A stretch of 64,000 bases of DNA from Hyphomicrobiales bacterium (lineage in GTDB: Bacteria; Pseudomonadota; Alphaproteobacteria; Rhizobiales; Rhizobiaceae). Below, one piece after another: positions 28,119 to 37,443 of this stretch (positions within the stretch are counted from its first letter, which is position 1; every line of letters begins with the position of its first letter). The position numbers were made by a program, and so were the translations under genes. The notes beneath the pieces were generated by a model. It was not told where the DNA came from. It saw nothing but the letters and a program-made list of their open reading frames with translations, and ran no database searches. The stretch covers positions 1 to 64,000 of the forward strand of contig UBQX01000025.1 of NCBI GenBank assembly GCA_900467685.1, given 5' to 3'.

Positions 28119-28222
28119 TGTTCACCGTCTTGGTTACACTGACGGCGCACATAGGTATTGACGACGCCCCCGCCAAGAGGGGTATCGCAAAACATGAACT
28201 TCAACTTGATCCTTGGGACCTG

Positions 28223-28894
28223 TCAGGCCGCATATGCTTTCATGAAGACACGGATTGCGGAACGAACCGTGTTTTCTATTTCCGCATCTTCGGGCTGATT
28301 GCGCTCGTTGAACAGGCAGGGCTTGAAAAGGCCGGCTGTGCACAGGTCGGCAAACTGGCGGGCCGCGAGAAGCGGGTCTTCCAATACAAGTTCGCCTTTC
28401 TCGGCGCGGGCGGCGAGATAGTCCTTGAGACGATGCGCGCCTCGTGTCGGCCCACAGTTCAGGAACATGTTGGCGACATCCGGCATGTCATCGATAACAC
28501 CCAGGACCATGCGCAGGCTACGCACCGTGTTCGGGTCGGTCATATGTCGGCCGAACATCATGCCGAAATCGAAAAGGACGTCTTCGAGCGGTTTTGTTTC
28601 AACCAGGATGCTGCTGACCGCATCGAAGATGCGCTCACGCTCGCGCTGGATGAGGCCGGCGAAGAGTTCTTCCTTATTATTGAAGTAGACGTAGATCGTT
28701 CCTTTTGAAACGCCCGCCGCCTTCGTGATATCGTTCATGCTTGCGCCGTCGAAGCCGTTCGCAGCGAAAACCTTTTTCGCTCCGTCCAGGATCTGGTCGC
28801 GTTTCGCCGGGTTCTCGCCTGCACCGAGACGGCCCTGACCTTCAGGGCTGAGACGGCTGCGGCTGACGGCGCTCATTTGGCCAATGGCTGTCAT
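28223..28894 (-). CDS. TetR-family repressor of the adjacent efflux pair
   Basis: 223 aa. The HTH is DQILDGAKKVFAANGFDGASMNDITKAAGVSKGTIYVYFNNKEELF (residues ~33-76 in all), then a ligand domain with AefR/TetR_C-like features. Divergent from the HlyD/MFS operon across 140 bp that contains two copies of a GAACCG-N2-CGGTTC palindrome, so it almost certainly represses that operon and itself. The long N-terminal arm may be shorter if an internal Met (28876) is used. Confidence 0.93.
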   Translation of the reverse strand: MTAIGQMSAVSRSRLSPEGQGRLGAGENPAKRDQILDGAKKVFAANGFDGASMNDITKAAGVSKGTIYVYFNNKEELFAGLIQRERERIFDAVSSILVETKPLEDVLFDFGMMFGRHMTDPNTVRSLRMVLGVIDDMPDVANMFLNCGPTRGAHRLKDYLAARAEKGELVLEDPLLAARQFADLCTAGLFKPCLFNERNQPEDAEIENTVRSAIRVFMKAYAA

Positions 28895-28929
28895 GCCGGA
28901 TGCTTCCCTAAACCGATTTTTAATTAACA

Positions 28930-28943
28930 GAACCGTTCGGTTC
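28930..28943. promoter_or_regulatory. TetR operator, TetR-gene side
   Basis: GAACCG-TT-CGGTTC, 6+2+6 inverted repeat. It and the identical copy at 28994 flank the divergent promoter core TTGATA/TTGACA region (28952-28983). Confidence 0.78.
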
Positions 28944-28993
28944 GATTTCCCTTGATATGGGGCAAAATATCCATTATGTCAATGTCCATGACT

Positions 28994-29007
28994 GAACCGT
29001 TCGGTTC
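28994..29007. promoter_or_regulatory. TetR operator, efflux-gene side
   Basis: Second identical GAACCG-TT-CGGTTC copy, 64 bp centre to centre from the first (about six helical turns) and 28 bp before the HlyD start. A plausible plus-strand promoter is TTGATA (28952-28957), 17-bp spacer, TATGTC (28975-28980), which lies between the two sites. Confidence 0.78.
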
Positions 29008-29034
29008 GAAACAGCCTCATCAGGAAATTGTGTA

Positions 29035-30258
29035 ATGGCGAAGAATGCAGCTAGCGCAGCGGTTCATCTTGTCGATGGCGAAGACGCTGTCAAGACCGCA
29101 GGCGAAGAGGCGCCGTCCAGGGTTGCCGAAGCCGAGGTGCGTGCCGAAACGAAGCCCGCCCAGCCGGTTGCTGAAAAGAAGGCTGCACCCCGCAAGAGTG
29201 GGCGTGGCCGCCTCGTTCTTGGTGTGATCGTTCTCGCTGCTCTTGCCGGTGGGGCCTATTATGGTCACGAGTGGTGGACCAATGGCCGGTTCATGGTTTC
29301 GACCGACGATGCCTATATCGGCGGCGACATCAACTATGTGGCGCCCAAGGTTGGCGGCTATGTAAAGACGGTGAACGTCAAGGCGAATGATTATGTCAAG
29401 GCCGGCGATCCGCTGGTGACGCTTGATGACGGCGATTATCGGATCGCGCTCGAGCAGGCTCGTGCGCAGCTCGCCACGCAGCAGCTCTCCCTGAAGTCGA
29501 TCGACGCGCAGCGCCTCGTCGCGGTCGCCTCCGTCCAGCAGGCTCAGGCCAAGCTGAAGGCTTCGGAAGCTGCCCTTCACGGTGCCCAGCTGACGCAGGA
29601 TCGCGCCAGCAAGCTGCAGTCGCAGGAAGTCGCCAGCGCCTCTTCGCTCGACAAGGCCAATGTCGCTCTTGAACAGGCTCAGGCCGATGTCGGTGCTTCG
29701 AATGCTGCGATTGAATCTGCCAATGCGAACATCAAGGCAATCGACGCGCAGCACGCGCAGGCGGAAAGCATGATCAAGTCGCTGCAGCTGGCCATCGAAA
29801 AGGCCGAGCGTGACGAGAGCTTTACGGTTCTGCGCGCCCCCTTCGACGGGATTGTCGGCAATCTGTCGGTCCAGGAAGGCGACCTCGTGACGCCTGGCAT
29901 GCGGCTTGCCGCCGTCGTGCCGTCCGATGCGCTCTATATCGACGCCAATTTCAAGGAAACGCAGATCGCCTCGATCCAGCCCGGCCAGACGGTCGGCATC
30001 CATGTCGATGCGCTCGGCGACAAGCATATCGAGGGCAAGGTTCTGTCGATTTCGCCGGCCTCCGGCTCGGTCTTCTCGCTCCTGCCTGCGGAGAATGCCA
30101 CGGGCAATTTTACCAAGATCACCCAGCGGCTGCCGGTCCGTATCGCGATCCCCAAGGATGCGCTTGAAACCCATCGCCTGATGGCCGGCCTGTCGGTTGT
30201 TGTCGATGTCGATACGCGCACGACGCCCGCCACCCCCAAGACGGCGTCCGCGCAGTAA
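29035..30258 (+). CDS. HlyD-family (EmrA-like) membrane-fusion protein of a drug-efflux pump
   Basis: 407 aa. Cytoplasmic N-terminal stretch of ~60 residues, one TM segment (~62-80, GRLVLGVIVLAALAGGAYYG), then a lipoyl/barrel-sandwich half (STDDAYIGGDINYVAPKVGGYV), a long periplasmic coiled coil (~140-260, rich in Ala/Gln/Lys heptads), the second half (LRAPFDGIVGNLSVQEGDLV) and the beta-barrel. It links the MFS transporter at 30385 to an outer-membrane TolC; no tolC is adjacent. First gene of the TetR-regulated operon. Confidence 0.94.
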   Translation: MAKNAASAAVHLVDGEDAVKTAGEEAPSRVAEAEVRAETKPAQPVAEKKAAPRKSGRGRLVLGVIVLAALAGGAYYGHEWWTNGRFMVSTDDAYIGGDINYVAPKVGGYVKTVNVKANDYVKAGDPLVTLDDGDYRIALEQARAQLATQQLSLKSIDAQRLVAVASVQQAQAKLKASEAALHGAQLTQDRASKLQSQEVASASSLDKANVALEQAQADVGASNAAIESANANIKAIDAQHAQAESMIKSLQLAIEKAERDESFTVLRAPFDGIVGNLSVQEGDLVTPGMRLAAVVPSDALYIDANFKETQIASIQPGQTVGIHVDALGDKHIEGKVLSISPASGSVFSLLPAENATGNFTKITQRLPVRIAIPKDALETHRLMAGLSVVVDVDTRTTPATPKTASAQ

Positions 30259-30268
30259 CGGCGTTGAG

Positions 30269-30304
30269 AAGGTTTGCGCGGAAGAGACTAGACGCGCAAA
30301 CCTT
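30269..30304 (+). other. Intercistronic hairpin between the HlyD and MFS genes
   Basis: Perfect 12-bp stem aaggtttgcgcg / cgcgcaaacctt with a 12-nt loop, 11 bp after the HlyD stop. It lacks a T run, so partial termination or mRNA stabilisation that sets the adaptor-to-pump ratio is more likely than full termination. Confidence 0.6.
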
Positions 30305-30384
30305 CCATCTCTTTGTTTTACCCAATCGCGGTCGACGAACCGCGAGGCTTTTTTGCCGGGATTGCTCCGGTTGAGGGAATGGCC

Positions 30385-31971
30385 ATGGCCAACGATATCG
30401 CGAAGGACGTGAAGGCAGGCATACCGCCTGAACCTCCAGTCTCGCGACGCAATGTCTTTGCGTTCTTCGCGATGGTTCTCGGCATGTTCATGGCCATCCT
30501 GGACATCCAGATCGTCTCGGCCTCCTTGTCGGAAATCCAGGCCGGTCTCGGCGCGAGCTCGGATGAAGCCGCCTGGGTGCAGACCGCCTATCTGGTCGCC
30601 GAAGTCATCATGATCCCGCTGTCGGGCATGGCGGCGCGCATTCTGTCGACACGCGTCATGTTCACGATTTCTGCGGCCGGCTTCACGGCTGCCAGTGCGC
30701 TTGCCGCCACTGCGACCAATATCGACCAGATGATCATCTACCGCGCGCTCCAGGGCTTCATCGGCGGCGGCATGATCCCCTCGGTGTTTGCAGCGGCCTT
30801 CATCATCTTTCCGCCATCCAAGCGCCCCATCGTCTCGCCGATTATCGGTCTCATCGCGACGCTCGCGCCGACCATCGGCCCGACTGTCGGCGGCTATCTC
30901 AGCCACAGCTTCTCCTGGCACTGGCTGTTCCTCGTCAACGTGCCGCCCGGCATCATCGTGACGATTGCCGCCTGGACGCTAATCGACTTCGACAAGCCGG
31001 AGCCGGGACTTGCCCGCAATTTCGACTGGACCGGCCTTATCAGCATGGGCGTCTTTTTGGGCGCGCTGGAATATGTTCTCGAAGAGGGCAACAACAAGGG
31101 CTGGCTGCAGGACGAGAAGATTGCCATCGGTACCGTTGCGATCGTCGTTGCCGGTCTCGTGTTCTTCTATCGTGCCTTCACAGCGAAGTTTCCGATTGTA
31201 GACCTCAAGGCCTTCACCAACCGCAACTTTGCCTTCGGCACTGCCTTCTCGTTCATCATGGGTGTGGGGCTTTACGGGCTGACCTATCTCTACCCCGTCT
31301 ATCTCTCGGCCATTCGCGGCTATGACTCGCTGATGATCGGCGAGACGATGTTCGTCTCCGGTCTCGCCATGTTCTTCACCGCGCCCGTTGCCGGCATCAT
31401 GTCGCGCAAGCTCGATCCGCGCGTGATGATGATGATCGGCTTCTTCGGCTTCGGCTGCGGCACGCTGATGATGACCCGCATGACCGCGGACTGGGATTTC
31501 TGGGAGCTCTTCGTGCCGCAGATCCTGCGCGGCTGCTCGATGATGATCGCCATGGTGCCGATCAACAACGTCGCGCTCGGCACGCTGCCGCCGGATCGTA
31601 TCCGCAACGCCTCGGGCCTCTATAACCTCAGCCGTAACCTCGGCGGCGCCGTTGGTCTTGCCGTGATCAACACGATGCTGACGCGGCAGACACGGTCGCA
31701 TTACGAGCAGCTCTCCGAGCATGTCCAATGGGGCCGGCCGGAAGCGCGCGACATGGTCAACTCCATGACCAACAAGTTTAACGCGCTGGGTCTCGATGGC
31801 GGCACGGTTGCGATCAAGCAGCTGGCCGGCATGGTGAAGCAGCAGGCTTATATCCTGTCCTTCATCGACGTGTTCCTGCTGCTGACCTCGCTCTTCGCGA
31901 TGCTCGTGGTCTCCTCTTTCCTGATCAAGAAGCCGGAAGGTCCGGCAGGCGCCTCCGGCGGCGGTCATTGA
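30385..31971 (+). CDS. DHA2-family MFS multidrug transporter (EmrB-like)
   Basis: 528 aa, 14 hydrophobic segments, the DHA2 proton-antiporter topology. Motifs: LDIQIVSASLSEIQ in TM1 (D1 motif), QGFIGGGMIPSVFAAAF after TM4-5 and GPTVGGYLSHSFSWHWLFLVNVPPG (motif C). Partner of the HlyD protein upstream. The ATG at 30385 is chosen because GAGGGA lies 6-7 bp upstream; an ATG six bases earlier is too close to it. Substrate unknown. Confidence 0.94.
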   Translation: MANDIAKDVKAGIPPEPPVSRRNVFAFFAMVLGMFMAILDIQIVSASLSEIQAGLGASSDEAAWVQTAYLVAEVIMIPLSGMAARILSTRVMFTISAAGFTAASALAATATNIDQMIIYRALQGFIGGGMIPSVFAAAFIIFPPSKRPIVSPIIGLIATLAPTIGPTVGGYLSHSFSWHWLFLVNVPPGIIVTIAAWTLIDFDKPEPGLARNFDWTGLISMGVFLGALEYVLEEGNNKGWLQDEKIAIGTVAIVVAGLVFFYRAFTAKFPIVDLKAFTNRNFAFGTAFSFIMGVGLYGLTYLYPVYLSAIRGYDSLMIGETMFVSGLAMFFTAPVAGIMSRKLDPRVMMMIGFFGFGCGTLMMTRMTADWDFWELFVPQILRGCSMMIAMVPINNVALGTLPPDRIRNASGLYNLSRNLGGAVGLAVINTMLTRQTRSHYEQLSEHVQWGRPEARDMVNSMTNKFNALGLDGGTVAIKQLAGMVKQQAYILSFIDVFLLLTSLFAMLVVSSFLIKKPEGPAGASGGGH

Positions 31972-32007
31972 CGCCGAGAATGGCCGCGCTACGGTTTCCG
32001 CAGCCTT

Positions 32008-32550
32008 TTGAGTCGCGGAAGCCGGAGCTGTGCACTGTCCGAAGAACCCTTTCTTGAGACCGAACGCCTGATCCTGCGTCCGCCGTGCGCGGACGATCTG
32101 CCCGGCTGGGCGGCGATGATGGCCGATCCCGACAATTCGCGCTTCATTGGCGGGCCGTTGGGCCCGCGTGCAGCCTGGGCGAGCCTCTCGATCATGGCAG
32201 GAAGCTGGGCCCTTCACGGATTCGGCAATTTCTCCGTCCTTCTCAAGTCCACTGGCGAATGGATCGGTCGGGCCGGTCCGTGGATGCCGCCGGGCTGGCC
32301 GGGGCCGGAAATCGGCTGGGCCTTTCTGAAGGATCATTGGGGGCAGGGATACGCCGCCGAGGCGACGCGGGCGACGATGGACTGGTCGCGCGATGCGCTC
32401 GGCTGGGATCATGCGATCCACATCATCCACCCCGAGAATGCCCCCTCCATGGCGCTCGCCGAGCGCATCGGCTCCCGCTTCGAGCGCGAGCTTCCGCCCC
32501 GCACGCTCGACAACGCGATCCCGCTTCTGATCTTCTCTCGAAAAATCTGA
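32008..32550 (+). CDS. GNAT-family N-acetyltransferase (RimJ/RimL type)
   Basis: 180 aa. The ETERLILRPPCADDLPGWA start and GWAFLKDHWGQGYAAEATRATMDW acetyl-CoA loop are typical of Acetyltransf_3 (RimJ/RimL-like) enzymes that acetylate protein N-termini or small amines; the substrate is unknown. TTG start with the conserved region beginning at about residue 16; no better start is visible. Ends 46 bp before the LacI gene and is probably unrelated to the sugar locus. Confidence 0.85.
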   Translation: MSRGSRSCALSEEPFLETERLILRPPCADDLPGWAAMMADPDNSRFIGGPLGPRAAWASLSIMAGSWALHGFGNFSVLLKSTGEWIGRAGPWMPPGWPGPEIGWAFLKDHWGQGYAAEATRATMDWSRDALGWDHAIHIIHPENAPSMALAERIGSRFERELPPRTLDNAIPLLIFSRKI

Positions 32551-32596
32551 TTTACGTACCTCAAATTTCTGATAAGACAGTCGGCGAGGAGAAGCC

Positions 32597-33622
32597 ATGC
32601 GTCCGACCGTTCACGATATTGCCGAGAAAGCGGGTGTCAGCCTCGCCACAGTGGACCGTGTCCTCAACAACCGGCCGGGCGTGAGGGCGAAGACGCGGGC
32701 CCTGGTCGAGGAGACGATTGCCGAGATCGGGTACGTCCGTGACGTGGCGGCTGCCAATCTGGCACGCAAGCGGCTTTATCGCTTCGAGTTCCTGATCCCC
32801 GACAGCGACAACTCGTTTCTGGACCAGCTGCGCGGCGCCGTCCACGAGGTTGCCGCACTGTCCCGCGTCGAACGGATCGAGATCGGCGTTCGCGAGGTTG
32901 CGGCCTTCGATGCGCAGGCGCTGGTCGCTGCCATGCGCGAGGCGATGGCGGGCGAGCCGGACGGGATCGCGATGGTTGCCATCGATGAGGATTCCGTTCG
33001 TGCCGTGACCGCAGAGGCGGCAGAGGCCGGAATTGCGGTCGTGACGCTGGTGTCGGATCTTCCGGGCTCGCGGCGCATTCACTATGCGGGCATCGACAAC
33101 CTTGCGGCCGGCCGCACGGCGGCGAGCCTGCTCGGGCGGTTCATGGGCGGGGCCGGTTCTGTCGGGGTCATCGTCGGTTCGTTGAATGCCCGCGACCACC
33201 GTGAGCGTCTGGCGGGGTTCGAACAGGTGATCGAGCGGAACTATCCCGAGATCCGGATTTTGCAGCTGATCGAAGGGCGCGACGACCCGGCGCGTGTGCA
33301 AAGGCTGGCCGAAAGGCTTCTGGCCGAACATGTCGACCTTTCCGGTCTCTACAGCCTCGGTGCCGGCAATCGCGGCCTGGTCAAGGCGCTGCGGGCGCGT
33401 TCATCCGCGCGGCATCTGCCGGTGATCGCGCATGAATTGACGGCGACGACGCGGGCCGCGCTGTCAGAAGGCCTGTTTGACGCGGTGCTAAACCAGGATG
33501 CCGGCCACGAGGTGCGGAGTGCCGTGCGCGTCATGAAGGCGCATGCCGACGGGCTTCATACTGTGGACGCGCAGGAGCGCATCCGCATCGACATTTTCTT
33601 GAAAGATAACATGCCCCAGTAG
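32597..33622 (+). CDS. LacI-family regulator of xylose genes
   Basis: 341 aa. HTH TVHDIAEKAGVSLATVDRVLNNRPGV at the N-terminus (the VDR variant), then a periplasmic-binding-protein-like ligand domain. GGCGAGGAG precedes the ATG. It sits 21 bp upstream of xylB in the same direction, so it probably is the xylose-responsive regulator, cotranscribed with xylB. No palindromic operator is obvious in the short gap before it. Confidence 0.9.
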   Translation: MRPTVHDIAEKAGVSLATVDRVLNNRPGVRAKTRALVEETIAEIGYVRDVAAANLARKRLYRFEFLIPDSDNSFLDQLRGAVHEVAALSRVERIEIGVREVAAFDAQALVAAMREAMAGEPDGIAMVAIDEDSVRAVTAEAAEAGIAVVTLVSDLPGSRRIHYAGIDNLAAGRTAASLLGRFMGGAGSVGVIVGSLNARDHRERLAGFEQVIERNYPEIRILQLIEGRDDPARVQRLAERLLAEHVDLSGLYSLGAGNRGLVKALRARSSARHLPVIAHELTATTRAALSEGLFDAVLNQDAGHEVRSAVRVMKAHADGLHTVDAQERIRIDIFLKDNMPQ

Positions 33623-33643
33623 AAGCGGGCGGGAGGAAACAGC

Positions 33644-35098
33644 ATGTATCTCGGTCTCGATCTCGGCACGTCCGGCGTCAAGGCGCTTCTCATCGACGAC
33701 AACCAGACGATCCTCGCCTCCGGCAACGGTTCGTTGGACGTCTCGCGGCCGCATTCCGGCTGGTCGGAGCAGGACCCGGCGCATTGGCTGCGCGCCACCC
33801 GCGAGGCTGTCGCCGCCATCAAGGCGAGCCACCCGGAAGCGCTTGCCTCGGTCAAAGGCATCGGCCTTTCCGGCCAGATGCATGGCGCGACGCTCGTCGA
33901 CGCGACTGGCAATGTGCTGCGCCCCTGCATTCTCTGGAACGACACGCGCTCCTTTGCCGAAGCGGCCAAGCTCGATGCCGATCCGCGCTTCCGCGACATC
34001 ACCGGCAATATCGTCTTCCCGGGCTTCACCGCGCCGAAGCTTGTCTGGGTGAAGAACAACGAGCCGGAGATCTTTGCCAAGGTCGCCAAGGTTCTGCTGC
34101 CGAAGGATTATCTGCGGCTCTGGCTGACGGGCGAATATCTTTCCGAGATGTCGGACTCGGCCGGCACGAGCTGGCTCGATACCGGCAAGCGGGCATGGTC
34201 TTCGGAGCTTCTGGCCGCGACCGATCTGGATGAAAGCCATATGCCGGGTCTCGTCGAAGGGACTGCGGAGGCGGGCGTGTTGCGCGCCGAACTGCTGGCC
34301 GAATGGGGCATGGTGGGTCGCGTCGTCGTGGCCGGTGGGGCAGGGGACAATGCGGCCTCGGCGGTCGGCATGGGCACGGTCCATTCGGGCTCGGCCTTCG
34401 TGTCGCTCGGAACCTCCGGCGTGCTTTTCGCGGCGAACGATCGCTACCTGCCGAACCCGGCCAGCGCGGTGCATGCCTTTTGCCATGCGATCCCCAACAC
34501 CTGGCATCAGATGGGCGTCATTCTCTCGGCAACCGATGCGCTCAACTGGCATTCGCATGTCACGGGCAAGAGCGCTGCCGAGCTTTCCACCGAACTCGGC
34601 GACACGCTGAAGGCGCCCTCGGGCGTCACCTTCCTGCCCTATCTATCGGGCGAACGCACGCCGCATAACGATGCAAAAATCCGCGGCGTCTTTGCCGGGC
34701 TGGAGCATGAATCCTCCCGCGTCGTGCTGACGCAGGCGGTGATGGAAGGTGTGACCTTCGCCATCCGCGACAATCTCGCAGCACTCAACGCCGCCGGCAC
34801 GACGATCTCGCGCGTGACGGCCATCGGCGGCGGCTCGCGCTCGCGCTACTGGCTGAAGTCGATTGCCACCGCGCTCAACATCCCGGTCGATATCCCGGCG
34901 GATGGCGATTTCGGTGCGGCCTTTGGCGCGGCGCGGCTGGGGCTGATTGCGGCAACGGGGGCTGATCCGCTTTCGGTCTGCACCGCGCCGAAGACGGCGG
35001 AGACGGTGGAGCCGGATACGTACATGACTGAGGCCTATGATGAAGCCTACCGGCGCTACCGCGCGCTTTACCCCGCGGTGAAGGCGGCGATGGGCTGA
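33644..35098 (+). CDS. xylB: Xylulokinase
   Basis: 484 aa FGGY-family kinase converting D-xylulose to xylulose-5-phosphate with ATP. N-terminal phosphate loop MYLGLDLGTSGVKALL, substrate segment SGQMHGATLVD with ILWNDTRS, and C-terminal FGGY signature region (GVTFLPYLSGERTPHND, GGGSRSRYW). Length normal. A 245-bp mosaic element separates it from xylA, so xylA may need its own promoter. Confidence 0.96.
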   Translation: MYLGLDLGTSGVKALLIDDNQTILASGNGSLDVSRPHSGWSEQDPAHWLRATREAVAAIKASHPEALASVKGIGLSGQMHGATLVDATGNVLRPCILWNDTRSFAEAAKLDADPRFRDITGNIVFPGFTAPKLVWVKNNEPEIFAKVAKVLLPKDYLRLWLTGEYLSEMSDSAGTSWLDTGKRAWSSELLAATDLDESHMPGLVEGTAEAGVLRAELLAEWGMVGRVVVAGGAGDNAASAVGMGTVHSGSAFVSLGTSGVLFAANDRYLPNPASAVHAFCHAIPNTWHQMGVILSATDALNWHSHVTGKSAAELSTELGDTLKAPSGVTFLPYLSGERTPHNDAKIRGVFAGLEHESSRVVLTQAVMEGVTFAIRDNLAALNAAGTTISRVTAIGGGSRSRYWLKSIATALNIPVDIPADGDFGAAFGAARLGLIAATGADPLSVCTAPKTAETVEPDTYMTEAYDEAYRRYRALYPAVKAAMG

Positions 35099-35280
35099 GA
35101 GGTTGCTACACCCGTCTCCCCCCTTGTGGGGGAGATGGCGGCAGCCAGAGGGGGACTTTACCGCGAGCGCTGAGTTTGCCGAGAGAAAGACCCCTCCCCA
35201 ACCCTCCCCACAAGGGGGAGGGAGAGGAGATCGCGGCGCCCCCCGCATTCCATTCTTCCCCTTGAGGGGGAGGTGCCCGG
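35099..35280. repeat. Rhizobial-type mosaic element between xylB and xylA
   Basis: Alternating oligo-C and oligo-G palindromes: ctccccccttgtgggggaga, then accctccccacaagggggaggg, then cttccccttgagggggagg, each able to fold. It resembles the element at 47-160 and the one at 40190-40315. The remaining 60 bp to xylA hold AGGAGG and the GTG start. Confidence 0.65.
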
Positions 35281-35343
35281 CAATACAGAGGGGTATTCCC
35301 CTCGGCTAAGAATTCGAACCAACAACACAGGAGGAAACACCCC

Positions 35344-36651
35344 GTGAGCACAGGCTTTTTCGGCGATATCTCGAAGATCAAATATGAAGGCCCGGACAGC
35401 ACCAACCCGCTGGCCTTCCGCCATTACAATCCGGACGACATCGTCATGGGCAAGCGGATGGAAGAGCATCTGCGCTTTGCCGTGGCCTATTGGCACACCT
35501 TTGCCTGGGAGGGCGGCGACCCCTTCGGCGGGCGCACCTTCGACCGTCCGTGGTTTGACGGCGCGATGGACAAGGCGAAGCTGAAGGCGGACGTTGCGTT
35601 TGAATTCTTCCAGCTGCTCGGCGTGCCGTTCTACTGCTTCCACGACGCCGATGTGCGCCCGGAAGGCAAGAACTTTGCGGAAAACACCAAGAACCTCAAC
35701 GAGATCGTCGACTACTTCGCTGAAAAGCAGGCCGCCACCGGCGTCAAGCTGCTCTGGGGCACGGCGAACCTCTTCTCCAACCGCCGCTTCATGTCGGGCG
35801 CCTCCACCAACCCGGATCCGGATGTGTTTGCCTATTCGGCCGCCACCATCAAGACCTGCATGGACGCCACGATGAAGCTTGGCGGCGAGAACTATGTTCT
35901 GTGGGGCGGCCGCGAAGGCTATGAAACGTTGCTCAACACCGACCTCAAGCGTGAGCTCGACCAGATGGCGCGCATGCTGCACATGGTTGTCGAGTACAAG
36001 CACAAGATCGGCTTCAAGGGCACGATCCTCGTCGAGCCGAAGCCGCAGGAGCCGTCCAAGCACCAGTATGACTACGACGTCGCAACGGTCTACGGCTTCC
36101 TCAAGACCTATGGTCTGGAAAACGAAGTGAAGGTCAATATCGAGCAGGGCCATGCGATCCTGGCCGGCCATTCCTTCGAGCACGAGCTGGCGCTGGCCAA
36201 TGCGCTGGGCATCTTCGGCTCCATCGACATGAACCGCAACGACTACCAGTCCGGCTGGGATACCGACCAGTTCCCCAACAACGTTCCGGAAATGGCGCTC
36301 GCCTATTACCACGTTCTCGCCGGCGGCGGCTTCAAGACGGGCGGCACCAATTTCGACGCCAAGTTGCGCCGCCAGTCGCTCGACCCGGAAGATCTCCTGA
36401 TCGGCCATATCGGCGGCATGGATTGCTGCGCTCGTGGCCTGAAGGCTGCGGCCAAGATGATCGAGGACAAGGCGCTCTCCGGCCCGCTCGCCGCCCGCTA
36501 CGCCGGCTGGGACAAGCCGGAAAACAAGGCGATGCTTTCGGGCGGCAGCCTCGAGTCCATTGCCGAGCGGGTGCTTGCTCAGGACATCAATCCGCAGCCG
36601 AAGTCCGGTAAGCAGGAACTGCTGGAAAACATCGTCAACCGCTACGTCTGA
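35344..36651 (+). CDS. xylA: Xylose isomerase
   Basis: 435 aa class II xylose isomerase interconverting D-xylose and D-xylulose. Catalytic His in [12 protein letters not shown] (~residue 100), LWGGREGY, metal ligands in [34 protein letters not shown] and [12 protein letters not shown] start with AGGAGG 9 bp upstream. The TIM barrel is complete. Works with XylB to feed xylose into the pentose-phosphate pathway. Confidence 0.97.
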   Translation: MSTGFFGDISKIKYEGPDSTNPLAFRHYNPDDIVMGKRMEEHLRFAVAYWHTFAWEGGDPFGGRTFDRPWFDGAMDKAKLKADVAFEFFQLLGVPFYCFHDADVRPEGKNFAENTKNLNEIVDYFAEKQAATGVKLLWGTANLFSNRRFMSGASTNPDPDVFAYSAATIKTCMDATMKLGGENYVLWGGREGYETLLNTDLKRELDQMARMLHMVVEYKHKIGFKGTILVEPKPQEPSKHQYDYDVATVYGFLKTYGLENEVKVNIEQGHAILAGHSFEHELALANALGIFGSIDMNRNDYQSGWDTDQFPNNVPEMALAYYHVLAGGGFKTGGTNFDAKLRRQSLDPEDLLIGHIGGMDCCARGLKAAAKMIEDKALSGPLAARYAGWDKPENKAMLSGGSLESIAERVLAQDINPQPKSGKQELLENIVNRYV

Positions 36652-36667
36652 GCTGTTCAAGATGTCT

Positions 36668-36695
36668 GCGACGGGAGCGTTTCGGTTCCCGTCGC
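36668..36695 (+). terminator. Hairpin after xylA
   Basis: 9-bp stem gcgacggga / tcccgtcgc with a 10-nt loop, 17 bp after the xylA stop. No T tract follows, so classic intrinsic termination is uncertain. Confidence 0.4.
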
Positions 36696-36780
36696 GCCAT
36701 TCCTCAGCCTTCAGCGCTGAGATGCCGAATACACGAAGTCATGGCCCGCAGATCGACACCGATTTTTGAAAGGCAAGACG

Positions 36781-37431
36781 ATGACCGAGTTCGCGATCAA
36801 TCCGGAATTTCTCATAAGAGACGAGCAGACATTGCGCGGGCTCTTTCCGCCGACGCATATGCTCGCGGCTCTGAAATGCCTCGACAGGCTCGATGACCAT
36901 GCGCAGGATTTTATCCGTCGCTCGCCTTTTCTGTGCATCGGCACCCAGAGCACCGACGGGACGGCGGATGTCAGTCCGCGCGGCGATCCGGTGGGTTTCG
37001 TGCAGATTCTCGATCAGAACACGCTAGCCATCCCCGATCGCCCGGGAAACAACCGCCTCGATACTCTTTCCAACATCCTCTCCAATCCCAATGTCGGCCT
37101 TCTGTTTGTTGTACCCGGCTTCGACGACACGCTGCGCGTCAACGGCCAGGCCTCCCTGGTGACTGACCCCGCCATTCTTGCAGGCATGGCGGTCCACGAT
37201 CGTCTGCCGAGGCTCGCGATCGTGGTGAAGGTGAAGGAGGTGTTCCTGCATTGCGCCAAGGCGTTCCGGCGCTCGCATTTGTGGAGCCCTGAGCATTTTC
37301 AGGACCGCAGTTCCATGCCGTCGTTGTCGAAAATCATTCTGGACCAGACCACGGGTGCGCCGGAAAGCGAAGAGGACCAGCGCAAGATCGATGAGGGACT
37401 TGAAGCCGATTACAAGGCTTCGATGTACTGA
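36781..37431 (+). CDS. PPOX-family (MSMEG_1061-type) pyridoxamine-oxidase-like protein
   Basis: 216 aa split-barrel protein with the signature SPFLCIGTQSTDGTADVSPRGDPVGFVQ and DRPGNNRLDTLSNILSNPNVGLLF, followed by RVNGQASLV and a C-terminal KEVFLHCAKAFRRSHLW. This branch is an uncharacterised FMN-binding family. ATG 36781 begins the conserved region and has AAGGCAAG upstream. Not functionally tied to xylose; convergent with the LacI gene at 37444. Confidence 0.88.
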   Translation: MTEFAINPEFLIRDEQTLRGLFPPTHMLAALKCLDRLDDHAQDFIRRSPFLCIGTQSTDGTADVSPRGDPVGFVQILDQNTLAIPDRPGNNRLDTLSNILSNPNVGLLFVVPGFDDTLRVNGQASLVTDPAILAGMAVHDRLPRLAIVVKVKEVFLHCAKAFRRSHLWSPEHFQDRSSMPSLSKIILDQTTGAPESEEDQRKIDEGLEADYKASMY

Positions 37432-37443
37432 GCCGAAATCCGT

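Noticed and set aside
28119-28222. Possible yybP-ykoY manganese riboswitch before terC
   Set aside because: The conserved loop sequences and paired arms could not be found in the 104-bp leader; only unrelated short repeats are present.
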